From Roseovarius gaetbuli (lineage in GTDB: Bacteria > Pseudomonadota > Alphaproteobacteria > Rhodobacterales > Rhodobacteraceae): a stretch of 32,418 nt of DNA. Below are positions 24,291 to 32,418 of the stretch, one piece after another. The notes under the pieces are model-generated. The model saw only the letters and a program-made list of their open reading frames with translations, made no database searches and was not told where the DNA came from. Both the position numbers and the translations under genes were made by a program. Within the stretch, counting starts at the first letter, position 1. Every line of letters begins with the position of its first letter. Where the stretch lies: contig NZ_FWFJ01000045.1 in assembly GCF_900172365.1 (NCBI RefSeq), positions 1 through 32,418 on the forward strand, written 5' to 3'.

Positions 24291-25499
24291 TTAGCCGACG
24301 ACGTTGAAATCCGGGCCATAGGGATAGCCGGTGATGTTTTCATTGCCGTCTTCGGTGATCACCAGGATATCATGCTCGCGATAACCGCCTGCGCCCGGTT
24401 GATCCGCGCCAAGCGTCAGCATCGGTTCCATCGAGATCACCATGCCCGGTTCCAGCACCGTGTCGATATCCTCGCGCAGTTCCAGACCCGCCTCGCGGCC
24501 GTAATAATGGCTCAGGATGCCGAAGGAATGGCCATAGCCAAAGGTCCGGTATTGCAGCAACTGGCGCTCTTCAAAGAAGTCGTTGATCTTGTGGGTGACC
24601 TCGGCACAGCTTACGCCGGGCTTGAGCAGGGACATGCCATATTCATGCGCCGCGACGTTCGCCTGCCAGATATTGAGGCTGGCATCGTCGACTTCGCCGA
24701 CGAACATGGTGCGTTCCAGCGCCACGTAATAGGCCGAGATCATCGGAAAGGCGTTCAGGCTAAGGATATCGCCGCGCTCAAGCTTGCGGGCGGTGACCGG
24801 GTTATGGGCGCCATCGGTGTTAAGACCCGATTGAAACCAGACCCAGCTGTCGCGGTATTCGGCATCGGGAAAGCGCTTGGCGATCTCGACCTCCATCGCG
24901 TCACGGCCCGCCATTGCAACGTCGATTTCGCGGGTGCCTTCGCGCACGGCGTCGCGGATCGCATAGCCGCCCACATCGGCCACCTGGGTACATTGCCGGA
25001 TCAGGGCGATCTCGGCTGCGGATTTGGACATCCGCTGGCGCATGGTGGCGGGGGCCAGATCGACCATGGTCACCGGCTTGAGGAAATCCTCAAGCTTGTC
25101 GCGCTGCATCAGGGTAAGGTGGTCGCCTTCATATCCGACAACCTTGCCTTCGCCCGCAACCGACCCCACGGCGCGCCAGAAATTGTCGCGCTGCCAGTCG
25201 GTATAGGTGATGTTGTCGCAAAAACAGCGGCGCCAGGGTTGGCCCGCATCAATGCCCGCCGAAATCGTGACACAGTCGGTTTCGGTCACGACAAGGCCAT
25301 AGGGCCGCCCGAACGCGCAATAGAGAAAGCCCGAGTAATAGGCGATATTGTGCATTGAGGTGAAGACAACGGCGCCAGTGCCGGTCTCGGCCATGATGGC
25401 GCGCAGGCCCGCAAGCCGCGTTTCGTATTCAGAGACAGCAAAAGGCAACGGGGCCTTTTCGCCATTGTGGAACCGATAAAATTCAGGACGTGAAGTCAT
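24291..25499 (-). CDS. Creatinase (creatine amidinohydrolase)
   Basis: Hydrolyses creatine to sarcosine and urea in the cytoplasm. The 402-residue protein belongs to the pita-bread (M24) fold but lacks a metal centre, as creatinase does. From the chosen start the residues fall exactly on the Pseudomonas putida numbering for the active site: His232 (NTDGAHNPVT), Glu262 (VALERTM), Arg335 (HYYGREAGLE) and Glu358 (VISMEPM). FGYGHSFGILSHYYGREAG is nearly identical to known creatinases, which sets it apart from Xaa-Pro peptidases and ectoine hydrolase. ATG at 25499 has AGGAGGG seven bases upstream. Its product, sarcosine, is the substrate of soxBDAG at 14819-19931. No creatininase or urease gene is in the window. 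Confidence 0.93.
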   Translation of the reverse strand: MTSRPEFYRFHNGEKAPLPFAVSEYETRLAGLRAIMAETGTGAVVFTSMHNIAYYSGFLYCAFGRPYGLVVTETDCVTISAGIDAGQPWRRCFCDNITYTDWQRDNFWRAVGSVAGEGKVVGYEGDHLTLMQRDKLEDFLKPVTMVDLAPATMRQRMSKSAAEIALIRQCTQVADVGGYAIRDAVREGTREIDVAMAGRDAMEVEIAKRFPDAEYRDSWVWFQSGLNTDGAHNPVTARKLERGDILSLNAFPMISAYYVALERTMFVGEVDDASLNIWQANVAAHEYGMSLLKPGVSCAEVTHKINDFFEERQLLQYRTFGYGHSFGILSHYYGREAGLELREDIDTVLEPGMVISMEPMLTLGADQPGAGGYREHDILVITEDGNENITGYPYGPDFNVVG

Positions 25500-25616
25500 T
25501 TTGACCCTCCTATTCAAAGAAAGGTCCCGGCGTTCAGGACGGTTTGGATATGTGGTGCTTGTCCCCGGATCGCGAGGGGGCGACGCCATCGCCCTGCACA
25601 AATCCCTCTTCCTCTG

Positions 25617-25635
25617 AATCAAGTTCATAATCAAG
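25617..25635. promoter_or_regulatory. Direct repeat upstream of creatinase
   Basis: AATCAAG occurs at 25617-25623 and again at 25629-25635, a 12-base period, in the divergent gap between creatinase and the P1 peptidase. Closer to creatinase lies an inverted repeat GGGCGA / TCGCCC (25578-25583, 25589-25594). AraC-family activators often bind direct repeats at about one to two helical turns, so this is a candidate activator site. No direct evidence. Confidence 0.3.
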
Positions 25636-25675
25636 ACAATTCCCGCTAGGCTTGGCCGCAAAATGGAGAGTGGCA

Positions 25676-26710
25676 ATGAGCGGCGTGAACGGCACGGGAC
25701 ATTCAGAGGCTGGCGACGTGATGCGCCCCGGAGCACGCAACCTTATCACCGATGTGCCGGGGCTGCGCGTTGGCAATGCCGAGGACGCGCAGATCAGGAC
25801 CGGCGCCACGGTGTTGCTCGGGGATGTGCCCTTTACCGCCGGGGTGCATGTGATGGGCGGCGCGCCGGGCACGAGAGAGACTGATTTGCTGGCGCCTGAC
25901 AAGACCGTGGAACAGGTCGATGCGCTTGTTCTTTCGGGTGGGTCGGCCTTTGGGCTTGATGCGGCGTCTGGCGTGGCGGACGGCTTGCGCGCCATGGGGC
26001 GCGGCTTTGCGGTGGGCGATATCCGCGTGCCGATCGTGCCGGGGGCGATCATGTTTGACCTGCTCAATGGCGGGGCCAAGGATTGGGCCGAGAATCCTTA
26101 TAAGGCGCTTGGCGCCGAGGCGTTTGGTAATGCCGCCGTGGGGTTTCACATCGGCAGCTTTGGCGCAGGCATGGGCGCCACCACGGCAACGCTCAAGGGT
26201 GGGCTTGGCTCGGCCTCGGTCGTGTTGCCATCCGGCGCGGTGGTCGGCGCACTTGTGGCCGTTAATGCGCTTGGTTCGGCCATCGTGGGCGAGGGGCCGC
26301 ATTTCTGGGCCGCGCCGTTCGAGATCGACGGTGAATTCGGCGGGTTTGGCCCCGCGCCGCGCTATGACGCCGCCGCGCTACCGCTGACCAAGCTCTCGCA
26401 GCATGCCAATACCACCATCGGGATCGTGGCCACCGATGCCGCCCTGACCCAAGCCCAATGCACCCGCCTTGCCACCGCCGCGCATGACGGGTTTGCGCGT
26501 GCCCTTGTGCCGTCGCACACGCCGATGGATGGCGACCTTATTTTTGCCGCCTCAACCGGTGCGCGGGCGATGGGCGATCCGATTGCCGAGACGCTGTTGC
26601 TTGGCCATGCGGCGGCCACCGCGATGGCGCGCGCGATTGCCCGCGCGATTTATGCGGCAAGCCCCGCGCCGGGCGATGTCCTGCCCTGCTGGCAGGCGCA
26701 ATTCGGCTAG
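25676..26710 (+). CDS. P1-family (S58, DmpA/NylC-like) peptidase
   Basis: A 344-residue N-terminal-nucleophile hydrolase. The N-terminus ITDVPGLRVGNAED and the block VDALVLSGGSAFGLDAASGV are hallmarks of the family. These enzymes are made as one chain and cut themselves before the nucleophile; here the likely site is Asn245-Thr246 in QHANTTIGIVATDA, comparable to Asn-Thr in NylC and Gly-Ser in DmpA. Members include aminopeptidases for beta-amino acids and nylon oligomer hydrolases; the substrate is not known here. ATG at 25676 is preceded by GGAGAG; an earlier in-frame TTG is less likely. Divergent from creatinase. Confidence 0.9.
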   Translation: MSGVNGTGHSEAGDVMRPGARNLITDVPGLRVGNAEDAQIRTGATVLLGDVPFTAGVHVMGGAPGTRETDLLAPDKTVEQVDALVLSGGSAFGLDAASGVADGLRAMGRGFAVGDIRVPIVPGAIMFDLLNGGAKDWAENPYKALGAEAFGNAAVGFHIGSFGAGMGATTATLKGGLGSASVVLPSGAVVGALVAVNALGSAIVGEGPHFWAAPFEIDGEFGGFGPAPRYDAAALPLTKLSQHANTTIGIVATDAALTQAQCTRLATAAHDGFARALVPSHTPMDGDLIFAASTGARAMGDPIAETLLLGHAAATAMARAIARAIYAASPAPGDVLPCWQAQFG

Positions 26711-26734
26711 GGCGGGAATCTTTTCACGCGGGAC

Positions 26735-26763
26735 TTGCAGACTCGGGGCAAGGGGCGTATATG
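26735..26763 (+). promoter_or_regulatory. Candidate promoter of the rimP-nusA-infB operon
   Basis: TTGCAG (26735-26740) and TATATG (26758-26763) are separated by 17 bases, in the gap after the P1 peptidase gene. The match is moderate (three and four of six positions), but spacing and position are right. It would produce a leader of about 85 bases ahead of rimP. Confidence 0.4.
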
Positions 26764-26818
26764 GCTTTCAACAGCGGCGCTCTCGGGTCCACTCCGAAAG
26801 CCCACCGGATTAATTTCG

Positions 26819-26841
26819 ACGGGCCGCGCGCCCGTTTTTTT
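26819..26841 (+). terminator. Intrinsic terminator / likely attenuator just ahead of rimP
   Basis: ACGGGC (26819-26824) and GCCCGT (26830-26835) form a stem with a five-base loop CGCGC, followed by seven T (26835-26841). It ends 13 bases before the rimP ATG. If the promoter at 26735-26763 is real, transcripts must pass this terminator to reach rimP, which would make it an attenuator; the leader also has a seven-base stem GGCTTTC (26763-26769) / GAAAGCC (26796-26802). Otherwise it simply ends the P1 peptidase transcript. Confidence 0.75.
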
Positions 26842-26854
26842 GTGCTTGGACGAT

Positions 26855-27436
26855 ATGACAAACGACCTGATTGCCAAAGCTGCGATTGACCGCCGGATGG
26901 CGGAGATCATCACCCCCGTGATCGAGGATCTGGGGTATGAGCTTGTGCGCGTGCGGCTTATGAGCGGCAAGACCCACACGCTTCAGATTATGGCAGAGCG
27001 CCCCGAGGGCGGCATCGAAGTGGATGATTGCGGCAAGATCAGCACCGCCGTCAGCGCGGTTCTGGATGTCGAAGACCCGATCACCGATCCCTACACGCTT
27101 GAAGTGTCGAGCCCCGGTATCGACCGGCCGCTGACCCGGCTCAAGGATTTCGAGACCTTCGAGGGTTATGAGGCCAAGATCGAGACATCCGAGCTTATCG
27201 AGGGCCGCAAGCGGTTCAAGGGCGTGCTTGCGGGTGTCGAGAACAACGAGGTTCTGATCAACGTCGAAGAAGGCACCATCGGGCTTGAGTTCGACTGGCT
27301 GGCCGATGCCAAGCTTGTGCTGACCGACGAATTGATCAAGGAAATGCTGCGCCAACGCAAGGCGGCGGGCGTGATCAACGAAGACGAATTTGACGAGATA
27401 GAAACCGAAACTGATACCGGTTCTGAGGAGGACTAA
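26855..27436 (+). CDS. rimP: Ribosome maturation factor RimP
   Basis: A 193-residue protein needed for late assembly of the 30S subunit. The N-terminal domain has [18 protein letters not shown] and the central [20 protein letters not shown] followed by [14 protein letters not shown], the strongest family signature. The C-terminus has an acidic tail. The ATG at 26855 was chosen because the 40 codons upstream in the same frame run through the terminator hairpin and do not resemble RimP. Followed by nusA after four bases, the classic rimP-nusA-infB order. Confidence 0.97.
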   Translation: MTNDLIAKAAIDRRMAEIITPVIEDLGYELVRVRLMSGKTHTLQIMAERPEGGIEVDDCGKISTAVSAVLDVEDPITDPYTLEVSSPGIDRPLTRLKDFETFEGYEAKIETSELIEGRKRFKGVLAGVENNEVLINVEEGTIGLEFDWLADAKLVLTDELIKEMLRQRKAAGVINEDEFDEIETETDTGSEED

Positions 27437-27440
27437 GATC

Positions 27441-29054
27441 ATGGCAATCACCTCTGCCAACCAGCTTGAGCTGTTGCAAACCGCCGAGGCCGTGGCCCGC
27501 GAAAAGATGATTGACCCCGAACTGGTGGTCGAAGCGATGGAAGAATCCCTGTCGCGCGCCGCCAAGAGCCGTTACGGCAGCGAGATGGACATTCGCGTCG
27601 CGATCGACCGCAAGACCGGCCGCGCGACCTTTACCCGTGTGCGCACCGTGGTCGAGGATGACGCGGTTGAGAATTATCAGGCGGAAATGACCGTCGAACA
27701 GGCCAAGCAGTACATGGACAACCCATCGGTCGGCGATACCTTTGTCGAAGAGGTTCCGCCGGTTGAAATGGGCCGCATCGCCGCACAAAGCGCCAAACAG
27801 GTGATCCTGCAAAAGGTGCGCGAAGCCGAGCGTGACCGCCAGTACGAGGAATTCAAGGACCGCATCGGCACGATCATCAACGGTCAGGTCAAGCGCGAAG
27901 AATACGGCAATGTCATCGTCGACGTGGGCCGTGGCGAGGCGATCCTGCGCCGCAACGAAAAGATCGGTCGCGAGGCCTATCGCCCGAACGACCGTATCCG
28001 TTGCTACATCAAGGATGTGCGCCGCGAACAGCGCGGGCCGCAGATTTTCCTGAGCCGCACCGATCCGCAGTTCATGGCCGAACTGTTCAAGATGGAAGTG
28101 CCGGAAATCTATGACGGCATCATCGAGATCAAGGCCGTTGCCCGCGATCCCGGCAGCCGCGCCAAGATCGCCGTGATTTCCTATGACGGGTCGATTGATC
28201 CGGTCGGCGCCTGTGTCGGTATGCGCGGCAGCCGCGTTCAGGCCGTCGTGAACGAACTTCAGGGCGAAAAGATCGACATCATTCCTTGGAATGAAGATCA
28301 GGCGACCTTCCTTGTGAACGCATTGCAGCCCGCCGAGGTCAGCAAAGTGGTGATCGACGAGGATGCACAGCGCATCGAGGTTGTCGTGCCCGAAGAACAG
28401 CTTTCGCTGGCGATTGGCCGTCGTGGCCAGAACGTGCGTCTGGCAAGCCAGCTGACCGGGCTTGATATCGACATCATGACCGAAGCCCAGGACAGCGAGC
28501 GCCGTCAGAAAGAATTCGAAGAGCGCACCGGCTTGTTCATGGAAAACCTCGATCTGGACGAATTCTTTGCCCAGCTTCTGGTGTCCGAGGGCTTTACCAA
28601 TCTCGAAGAGGTCGCCTATGTCGATCTTGACGAGCTTTTGGTCATTGATGGCGTTGACGCAGACACCGCCAGCGAATTGCAGGCCCGTGCCCGCGACGTG
28701 ATCGAAGGTCAGGCCAAGGCTGCGCTTGAAAAAGCGCGCGAGCTTGGCGTCGAGGACAGCCTTATTGAATTTGACGGTCTGACACCCCAAATGGTTCAGG
28801 CCTTGGCCGAGGATGACGTGAAATCGCTCGAAGATTTCGCAACCTGCGCCGATTGGGAGCTGGCCGGCGGCTGGACCACGGTGAATGGCGAGCGTGTCAA
28901 AGACGAAGGCGTGCTGGAGAAATTTGACGTCTCATTGGAAGAGGCGCAGAATATGGTCATGACCGCCCGGATCATGTTGGGCTGGGTTGATCCCGACGAA
29001 CTCGAGCCCGAGGGTGATGATGCCGACGGCGATGACGAGGAGGTCGAGGCCTGA
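27441..29054 (+). CDS. nusA: Transcription termination/antitermination protein NusA
   Basis: A 537-residue RNA-polymerase-associated factor. The N-terminal polymerase-binding domain is about 1-130, S1 domain about 135-200 ([22 protein letters not shown]), KH1 and KH2 about 230-345 ([18 protein letters not shown] and [14 protein letters not shown]), and the C-terminal helix-hairpin-helix repeats about 365-510. It ends in a strongly acidic tail ([12 protein letters not shown]). AGGAGG lies about 11 bases before the ATG, inside the end of rimP. If the hairpin before rimP is an attenuator, NusA would be placed to control its own operon, as known in other bacteria. Confidence 0.98.
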   Translation: MAITSANQLELLQTAEAVAREKMIDPELVVEAMEESLSRAAKSRYGSEMDIRVAIDRKTGRATFTRVRTVVEDDAVENYQAEMTVEQAKQYMDNPSVGDTFVEEVPPVEMGRIAAQSAKQVILQKVREAERDRQYEEFKDRIGTIINGQVKREEYGNVIVDVGRGEAILRRNEKIGREAYRPNDRIRCYIKDVRREQRGPQIFLSRTDPQFMAELFKMEVPEIYDGIIEIKAVARDPGSRAKIAVISYDGSIDPVGACVGMRGSRVQAVVNELQGEKIDIIPWNEDQATFLVNALQPAEVSKVVIDEDAQRIEVVVPEEQLSLAIGRRGQNVRLASQLTGLDIDIMTEAQDSERRQKEFEERTGLFMENLDLDEFFAQLLVSEGFTNLEEVAYVDLDELLVIDGVDADTASELQARARDVIEGQAKAALEKARELGVEDSLIEFDGLTPQMVQALAEDDVKSLEDFATCADWELAGGWTTVNGERVKDEGVLEKFDVSLEEAQNMVMTARIMLGWVDPDELEPEGDDADGDDEEVEA

Positions 29055-29077
29055 TTTTTCAGGTCTCGGGGGCACAC

Positions 29078-29701
29078 ATGGGGCGCGCAGGGCAACCCAA
29101 AGACCGGACCGATGGTCCAGAACGCAAGTGCATCGTCACAGGCGAGGTTCAGCCCAAGTATGGGCTGATCCGCTTTGCCGTTGGGCCAGAGGGCCAAATT
29201 GGCCCTGACCTGATGGAAAAGCTGCCGGGGCGCGGTATCTGGGTCTCGGCGGATCGTGCGGCCATTGATAAGGCGGCGGCAAAAGGGCTTTTTGCCCGTG
29301 CCGCCAAACAGCCGGTTCAGGTGCCTGAAGACCTTGCCGATCTTGTAGAGGCGCTTTTGGCAAAGCGCGTGATCAACCTGATCAGCCTTGCCCGAAAAGG
29401 CGGCCGCGCCGTGTCGGGTTATGAGAAGGTCAAGATCATGCTGGGCAAGGAAGAAGCCCGCGTTCTTATTCAGGCCAGTGATGGTTCTGAACGGGGAAAA
29501 TCAAAGCTGAGCACGCCGCAGGGCGGCTCATTCATAGGGTGGTTGACGGCGAATGAGCTGGGCCAGGCCTTTGGGCGACAAACCACAATCCATGCTGCAC
29601 TGGGTGCTGGAGGTTTGTTGCAACCTGTTGTAGAGGAGGCGGCAAGACTGAAAGGTCTGCGCGTCTCGGACGGCGAGACAGCGCGCCGGAAAGGAAAGTA
29701 G
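29078..29701 (+). CDS. ylxR: YlxR (DUF448) RNA-binding protein with a C-terminal L7Ae-like domain
   Basis: A 207-residue protein. The N-terminal YlxR domain (about 10-85) has RKCIVTGEVQPKYGLIRFAVGP and the GRGIWVSADRAAIDKAAAKG block. The second domain (about 95-195: RVINLISLARKGGRAVSGYEKV ...) resembles the L7Ae/YlxQ RNA-binding fold, which in many firmicutes is a separate gene between ylxR and infB; fusion of the two is usual in alphaproteobacteria. Located between nusA and infB, 23 bases after nusA and 6 before infB. YlxR proteins are linked to RNA binding and to RNase P in some bacteria; the role here is not established. Confidence 0.93.
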   Translation: MGRAGQPKDRTDGPERKCIVTGEVQPKYGLIRFAVGPEGQIGPDLMEKLPGRGIWVSADRAAIDKAAAKGLFARAAKQPVQVPEDLADLVEALLAKRVINLISLARKGGRAVSGYEKVKIMLGKEEARVLIQASDGSERGKSKLSTPQGGSFIGWLTANELGQAFGRQTTIHAALGAGGLLQPVVEEAARLKGLRVSDGETARRKGK

Positions 29702-29707
29702 AGCAAT

Positions 29708-32215
29708 ATGAGCGACAACGACGGAAAGAAACCTTTGGGTGTGCGTGGCGCCGGGTCCCGGCCCGGGAACGTGAAGCAGAGCTTCAGCCATGGCCGGACC
29801 AAGAACGTCGTGGTGGAAACCAAACGCAAGCGCGTTGTCGTGCCCAAACCGGGCGCGGGAACGGCTGGTGCGGCTGGTGGTGCAGGCCGACCTTCTGGTG
29901 CGGCAAGCTCGGGCAAGCGCCCGGCAGGAATCTCGGATGCCGAGATGGACCGCCGGATGAAGGCACTTGCCGCCGCCAAGGCGCGCGAGTCCCAGGACGC
30001 TGCCGAACGTGAAGCCAAGGAAAAGGCAAGCGAAGAAGAACGCATGCGCCGCCGCGAAGAGGCCGAAGCCAAGGAACGCGAACAGCGCGAAGCCGAGGAA
30101 AAAGCCCGCGCCAAGGCCGAAGAAGACGAGCGCAAGAAGCGCGAATCAGAGCAGGCCGCGATCAAGGCCGCCGCCGCTGCGGCAGAGCCCGATGCCCTGC
30201 CCGATGTTGCTGCGCGTCAGGCGCCAAGCAAATCGACCCCGGCGCCGCGCAACAAGGAACCGGAACGCGAACAGCCCGCCCGCCGCAACAAGGGCCGTGG
30301 CGGCGATGACAACCGTCGTTCGGGCAAGCTTACCCTCAATCAGGCGCTTTCGGGCGGTGAGGGCGGGCGCCAGAAATCCATGGCCGCGATGAAGCGCAAG
30401 CAAGAGCGCGCGCGTCAAAAGGCGATGGGCGTCAATGTCGAGCGTGAAAAGGTTGTCCGCGACGTTCAGTTGCCGGAAACGATCGTCGTGTCCGAGCTTG
30501 CCAACCGTATGGCCGAGCGCGTTGCCGACGTTATCAAGGCGCTTATGCAAAACGACATGATGGTGTCACAAAACGAAACCATTGATGCCGATACCGCCGA
30601 GCTGATCGTGGAAGAATTCGGCCACCGCGTCGTGCGGGTCTCGGATGCGGATGTAGAAGACGTCATCACGCATATCGAAGACGATCCCAAGGATCTTGAG
30701 CCGCGCGCTCCTGTGATCACCATCATGGGTCACGTTGACCACGGCAAGACGTCGCTTCTGGATGCGATCCGCAATGCCAAGGTTGTTGCGGGCGAAGCCG
30801 GCGGCATCACCCAGCATATCGGCGCCTACCAGGTGACAACCGAGAGTGGCTCGTTGCTGACCTTCCTTGATACGCCCGGCCACGCGGCGTTCACCAGCAT
30901 GCGTTCGCGCGGTGCCCAGGTGACCGATATCGTGGTTCTGGTGGTTGCGGCGGATGACGCCGTGATGCCCCAGACCATCGAGGCGATCAACCACGCCAAG
31001 GCGGCTCAGGTGCCGATGATCGTGGCGATCAACAAGGTCGACAAACCCGATGCGAACCCCGACAAGGTGCGCACCGATCTTCTGCAGCACGAAGTCATCG
31101 TCGAGGCGATGTCTGGCGACGTGCAGGATGTCGAAGTGTCGGCCGTGACCGGTCAGGGCCTTGACGAGCTGCTTGAGGCGATTGCGCTTCAGGCCGAGCT
31201 TCTGGAGCTTAAGGTGAACCCGAACCGGGCCGCCGAGGGCGCCGTGATCGAAGCACAGCTTGACGTGGGCCGTGGCCCCGTGGCGACCGTTCTGATCAAG
31301 AAGGGCACATTGCGTCTTGGCGACATCTTTGTTGTTGGCCAGCAATACGGCAAGGTGCGCGCTCTGATCAACGACCGTGGCGAACGTGTCAAGGAAGCGG
31401 GCCCATCGACTCCGGTCGAGGTTCTGGGTCTGAATGGCACGCCCGAAGCGGGCGACGTTTTGAACGTGGTCGATACTGAGGCGCAGGCACGCGAAATCGC
31501 GGAATACCGCGAAAGCGCTGCCAAAGAGAAGCGCGCCGCTGTCGGTGCGGGCACCTCGCTTGAGCAACTGTTGGCCAAGGCCAAGCAGGACGAGAACGTC
31601 AAGGAAATGCCGATTGTCGTCAAAACCGACGTTCAGGGCTCTGCCGAGGCGATCGTTCAGGCGATGGAAAAGATCGGCAACGACGAAGTCCGCGTGCGGG
31701 TGCTGCACTCGGGGGTTGGTGCGATCACCGAATCCGATATCGGCCTTGCCGAGGCATCGGGCGCACCGGTCTTTGGCTTTAATGTTCGCGCCAACGCGCC
31801 CGCGCGTAGCAGCGCCAATCAAAAGGGTGTCGAAATCCGCTATTACAGCGTGATTTACGATCTCGTCGATGACGTGAAAGCCGCGGCTTCGGGTCTTTTG
31901 GGCGCGGAGATTCGCGAAAAGTTCATCGGCTATGCCAAGATCAAAGAGGTCTTCAAGGTTACCGGCGTTGGCAAGGTTGCCGGCTGTCTGGTCACCGAAG
32001 GCGTCGCGCGTCGCTCTGCCGGTGTGCGCCTCTTGCGCGACGATGTCGTGATCCACGAAGGCACGCTGAAGACCCTCAAGCGCTTCAAAGACGAAGTGCC
32101 CGAGGTTCAGTCGGGTCAGGAATGCGGGATGGCGTTCGAGAATTACGACGATATCCGCCCCAACGACGTGATCGAGATTTTCGAGCGCGAAGAAGTGGTG
32201 CGCACACTGGCCTGA
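29708..32215 (+). CDS. infB: Translation initiation factor IF-2
   Basis: An 835-residue GTPase that brings initiator tRNA to the 30S subunit. The N-terminal third is low complexity: a basic start, a Gly/Ala-rich part, and a long charged coiled-coil stretch (about 80-160, many EAxxRE-like repeats). Then come the IF-2N-like region, the G domain with GHVDHGKT (341-348), DTPGH (388-392) and NKVD (442-445), domain II, domain III ([16 protein letters not shown] ...) and the C-terminal tRNA-binding domain ([16 protein letters not shown]). Last gene of rimP-nusA-ylxR-infB. Confidence 0.98.
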   Translation: MSDNDGKKPLGVRGAGSRPGNVKQSFSHGRTKNVVVETKRKRVVVPKPGAGTAGAAGGAGRPSGAASSGKRPAGISDAEMDRRMKALAAAKARESQDAAEREAKEKASEEERMRRREEAEAKEREQREAEEKARAKAEEDERKKRESEQAAIKAAAAAAEPDALPDVAARQAPSKSTPAPRNKEPEREQPARRNKGRGGDDNRRSGKLTLNQALSGGEGGRQKSMAAMKRKQERARQKAMGVNVEREKVVRDVQLPETIVVSELANRMAERVADVIKALMQNDMMVSQNETIDADTAELIVEEFGHRVVRVSDADVEDVITHIEDDPKDLEPRAPVITIMGHVDHGKTSLLDAIRNAKVVAGEAGGITQHIGAYQVTTESGSLLTFLDTPGHAAFTSMRSRGAQVTDIVVLVVAADDAVMPQTIEAINHAKAAQVPMIVAINKVDKPDANPDKVRTDLLQHEVIVEAMSGDVQDVEVSAVTGQGLDELLEAIALQAELLELKVNPNRAAEGAVIEAQLDVGRGPVATVLIKKGTLRLGDIFVVGQQYGKVRALINDRGERVKEAGPSTPVEVLGLNGTPEAGDVLNVVDTEAQAREIAEYRESAAKEKRAAVGAGTSLEQLLAKAKQDENVKEMPIVVKTDVQGSAEAIVQAMEKIGNDEVRVRVLHSGVGAITESDIGLAEASGAPVFGFNVRANAPARSSANQKGVEIRYYSVIYDLVDDVKAAASGLLGAEIREKFIGYAKIKEVFKVTGVGKVAGCLVTEGVARRSAGVRLLRDDVVIHEGTLKTLKRFKDEVPEVQSGQECGMAFENYDDIRPNDVIEIFEREEVVRTLA

Positions 32216-32236
32216 TCGCCAGCGTCAAATCAAAGC

Positions 32237-32267
32237 AAAAGGGCAGTCGCAAAGACTGCCCTTTTTT
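32237..32267 (+). terminator. Intrinsic terminator of infB operon
   Basis: AAAAGGGCAGTC (32237-32248) pairs perfectly with GACTGCCCTTTT (32254-32265) around GCAAA, followed by a T-run to 32267. It lies about 20 bases after the infB stop and is strong by any rule. Confidence 0.92.
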
Positions 32268-32418
32268 GTTTGCATGATCAGTGCGATCTCTGGTGCTGCC
32301 ATTTGTGGACGGCTCCTGTTTTGCAAGGGTTAATTTGAGCTGATGTTGATCGTCGCAGGTTGCGGTCATTTGTCCGGCCTGTTTGCGCGGTGTATGTGAC
32401 CGCTGGCCTTGATGAAGT
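32268..32418. other. Window end after the infB terminator
   Basis: No gene or clear promoter is visible in the last 150 bases. rbfA, a common follower of infB, does not start here within the window. Confidence 0.4.

Noticed and set aside
24291..25499. Xaa-Pro aminopeptidase or ectoine hydrolase (DoeA)
   Set aside because: Same fold, but the active-site residues His232, Glu262, Arg335 and Glu358 and the surrounding blocks match creatinase at identical numbering.
26711..26854. A tRNA (metY-like) ahead of rimP, as in enterobacteria
   Set aside because: No cloverleaf or T-arm sequence was found; the gap holds a promoter-like sequence and a terminator only.
27375..32056. Long minus-strand open frames opposite nusA and infB
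   Set aside because: They mirror the codon bias of strongly supported plus-strand genes and show no protein family features.

Overview
The window looks like chromosomal DNA of a marine Rhodobacteraceae (Roseobacter-group) alphaproteobacterium. The evidence is the G+C-rich coding style, the family resemblance of DnaA, GyrB and NusA, a tetrameric sarcosine oxidase operon, a bacterial voltage-gated sodium channel, a BLUF-type photoreceptor gene and a GT14 glycosyltransferase with a roseobacter-type C-terminal domain. No genus can be named from sequence reading alone.

Layout. 1-1636 is an accessory edge: the end of an IS3-family insertion sequence that has cut off a metallo-beta-lactamase-fold gene, then an AT-rich gap. 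1637-9507 is the replication block on the minus strand, read dnaA, dnaN, recF, two small coupled genes (VOC protein, LysE-type exporter), gyrB. The dnaA upstream region carries a CtrA-like palindrome beside a -10 box and several other inverted repeats. rpsT follows with a strong terminator. 9953-12894 holds a sulfotransferase facing a GT14 glycosyltransferase plus a HIT-family gene. 12973-13767 encodes a NaChBac/NavAb-type channel.

13764-25499 is mostly a creatine/sarcosine catabolic region: a GlxA-type AraC regulator divergent from soxBDAG (sarcosine oxidase beta, delta, alpha, gamma), a second GlxA-type regulator, and further along creatinase on the opposite strand. Creatinase makes sarcosine and urea from creatine; the Sox enzyme turns sarcosine into glycine and a C1 unit. 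Between them lie a large hairpin with a G-quadruplex motif in its loop, a fatty acid desaturase, pheS without pheT, a low-G+C membrane protein gene, and a BLUF gene broken by an amber codon at the position of a conserved tryptophan. 25676-26710 is a P1-family (DmpA-like) peptidase.

26711-32267 is the transcription/translation operon rimP-nusA-ylxR-infB. A promoter-like sequence and a well-formed intrinsic terminator lie just ahead of rimP, suggesting attenuation. A strong terminator closes infB. No tRNA, rRNA or CRISPR array was seen. The most notable points are the G-quadruplex hairpin, the amber-interrupted BLUF gene, the creatine-to-glycine gene set with a SoxD lacking its usual cysteines, the dnaA palindrome, and the sulfotransferase/GT14 pair.
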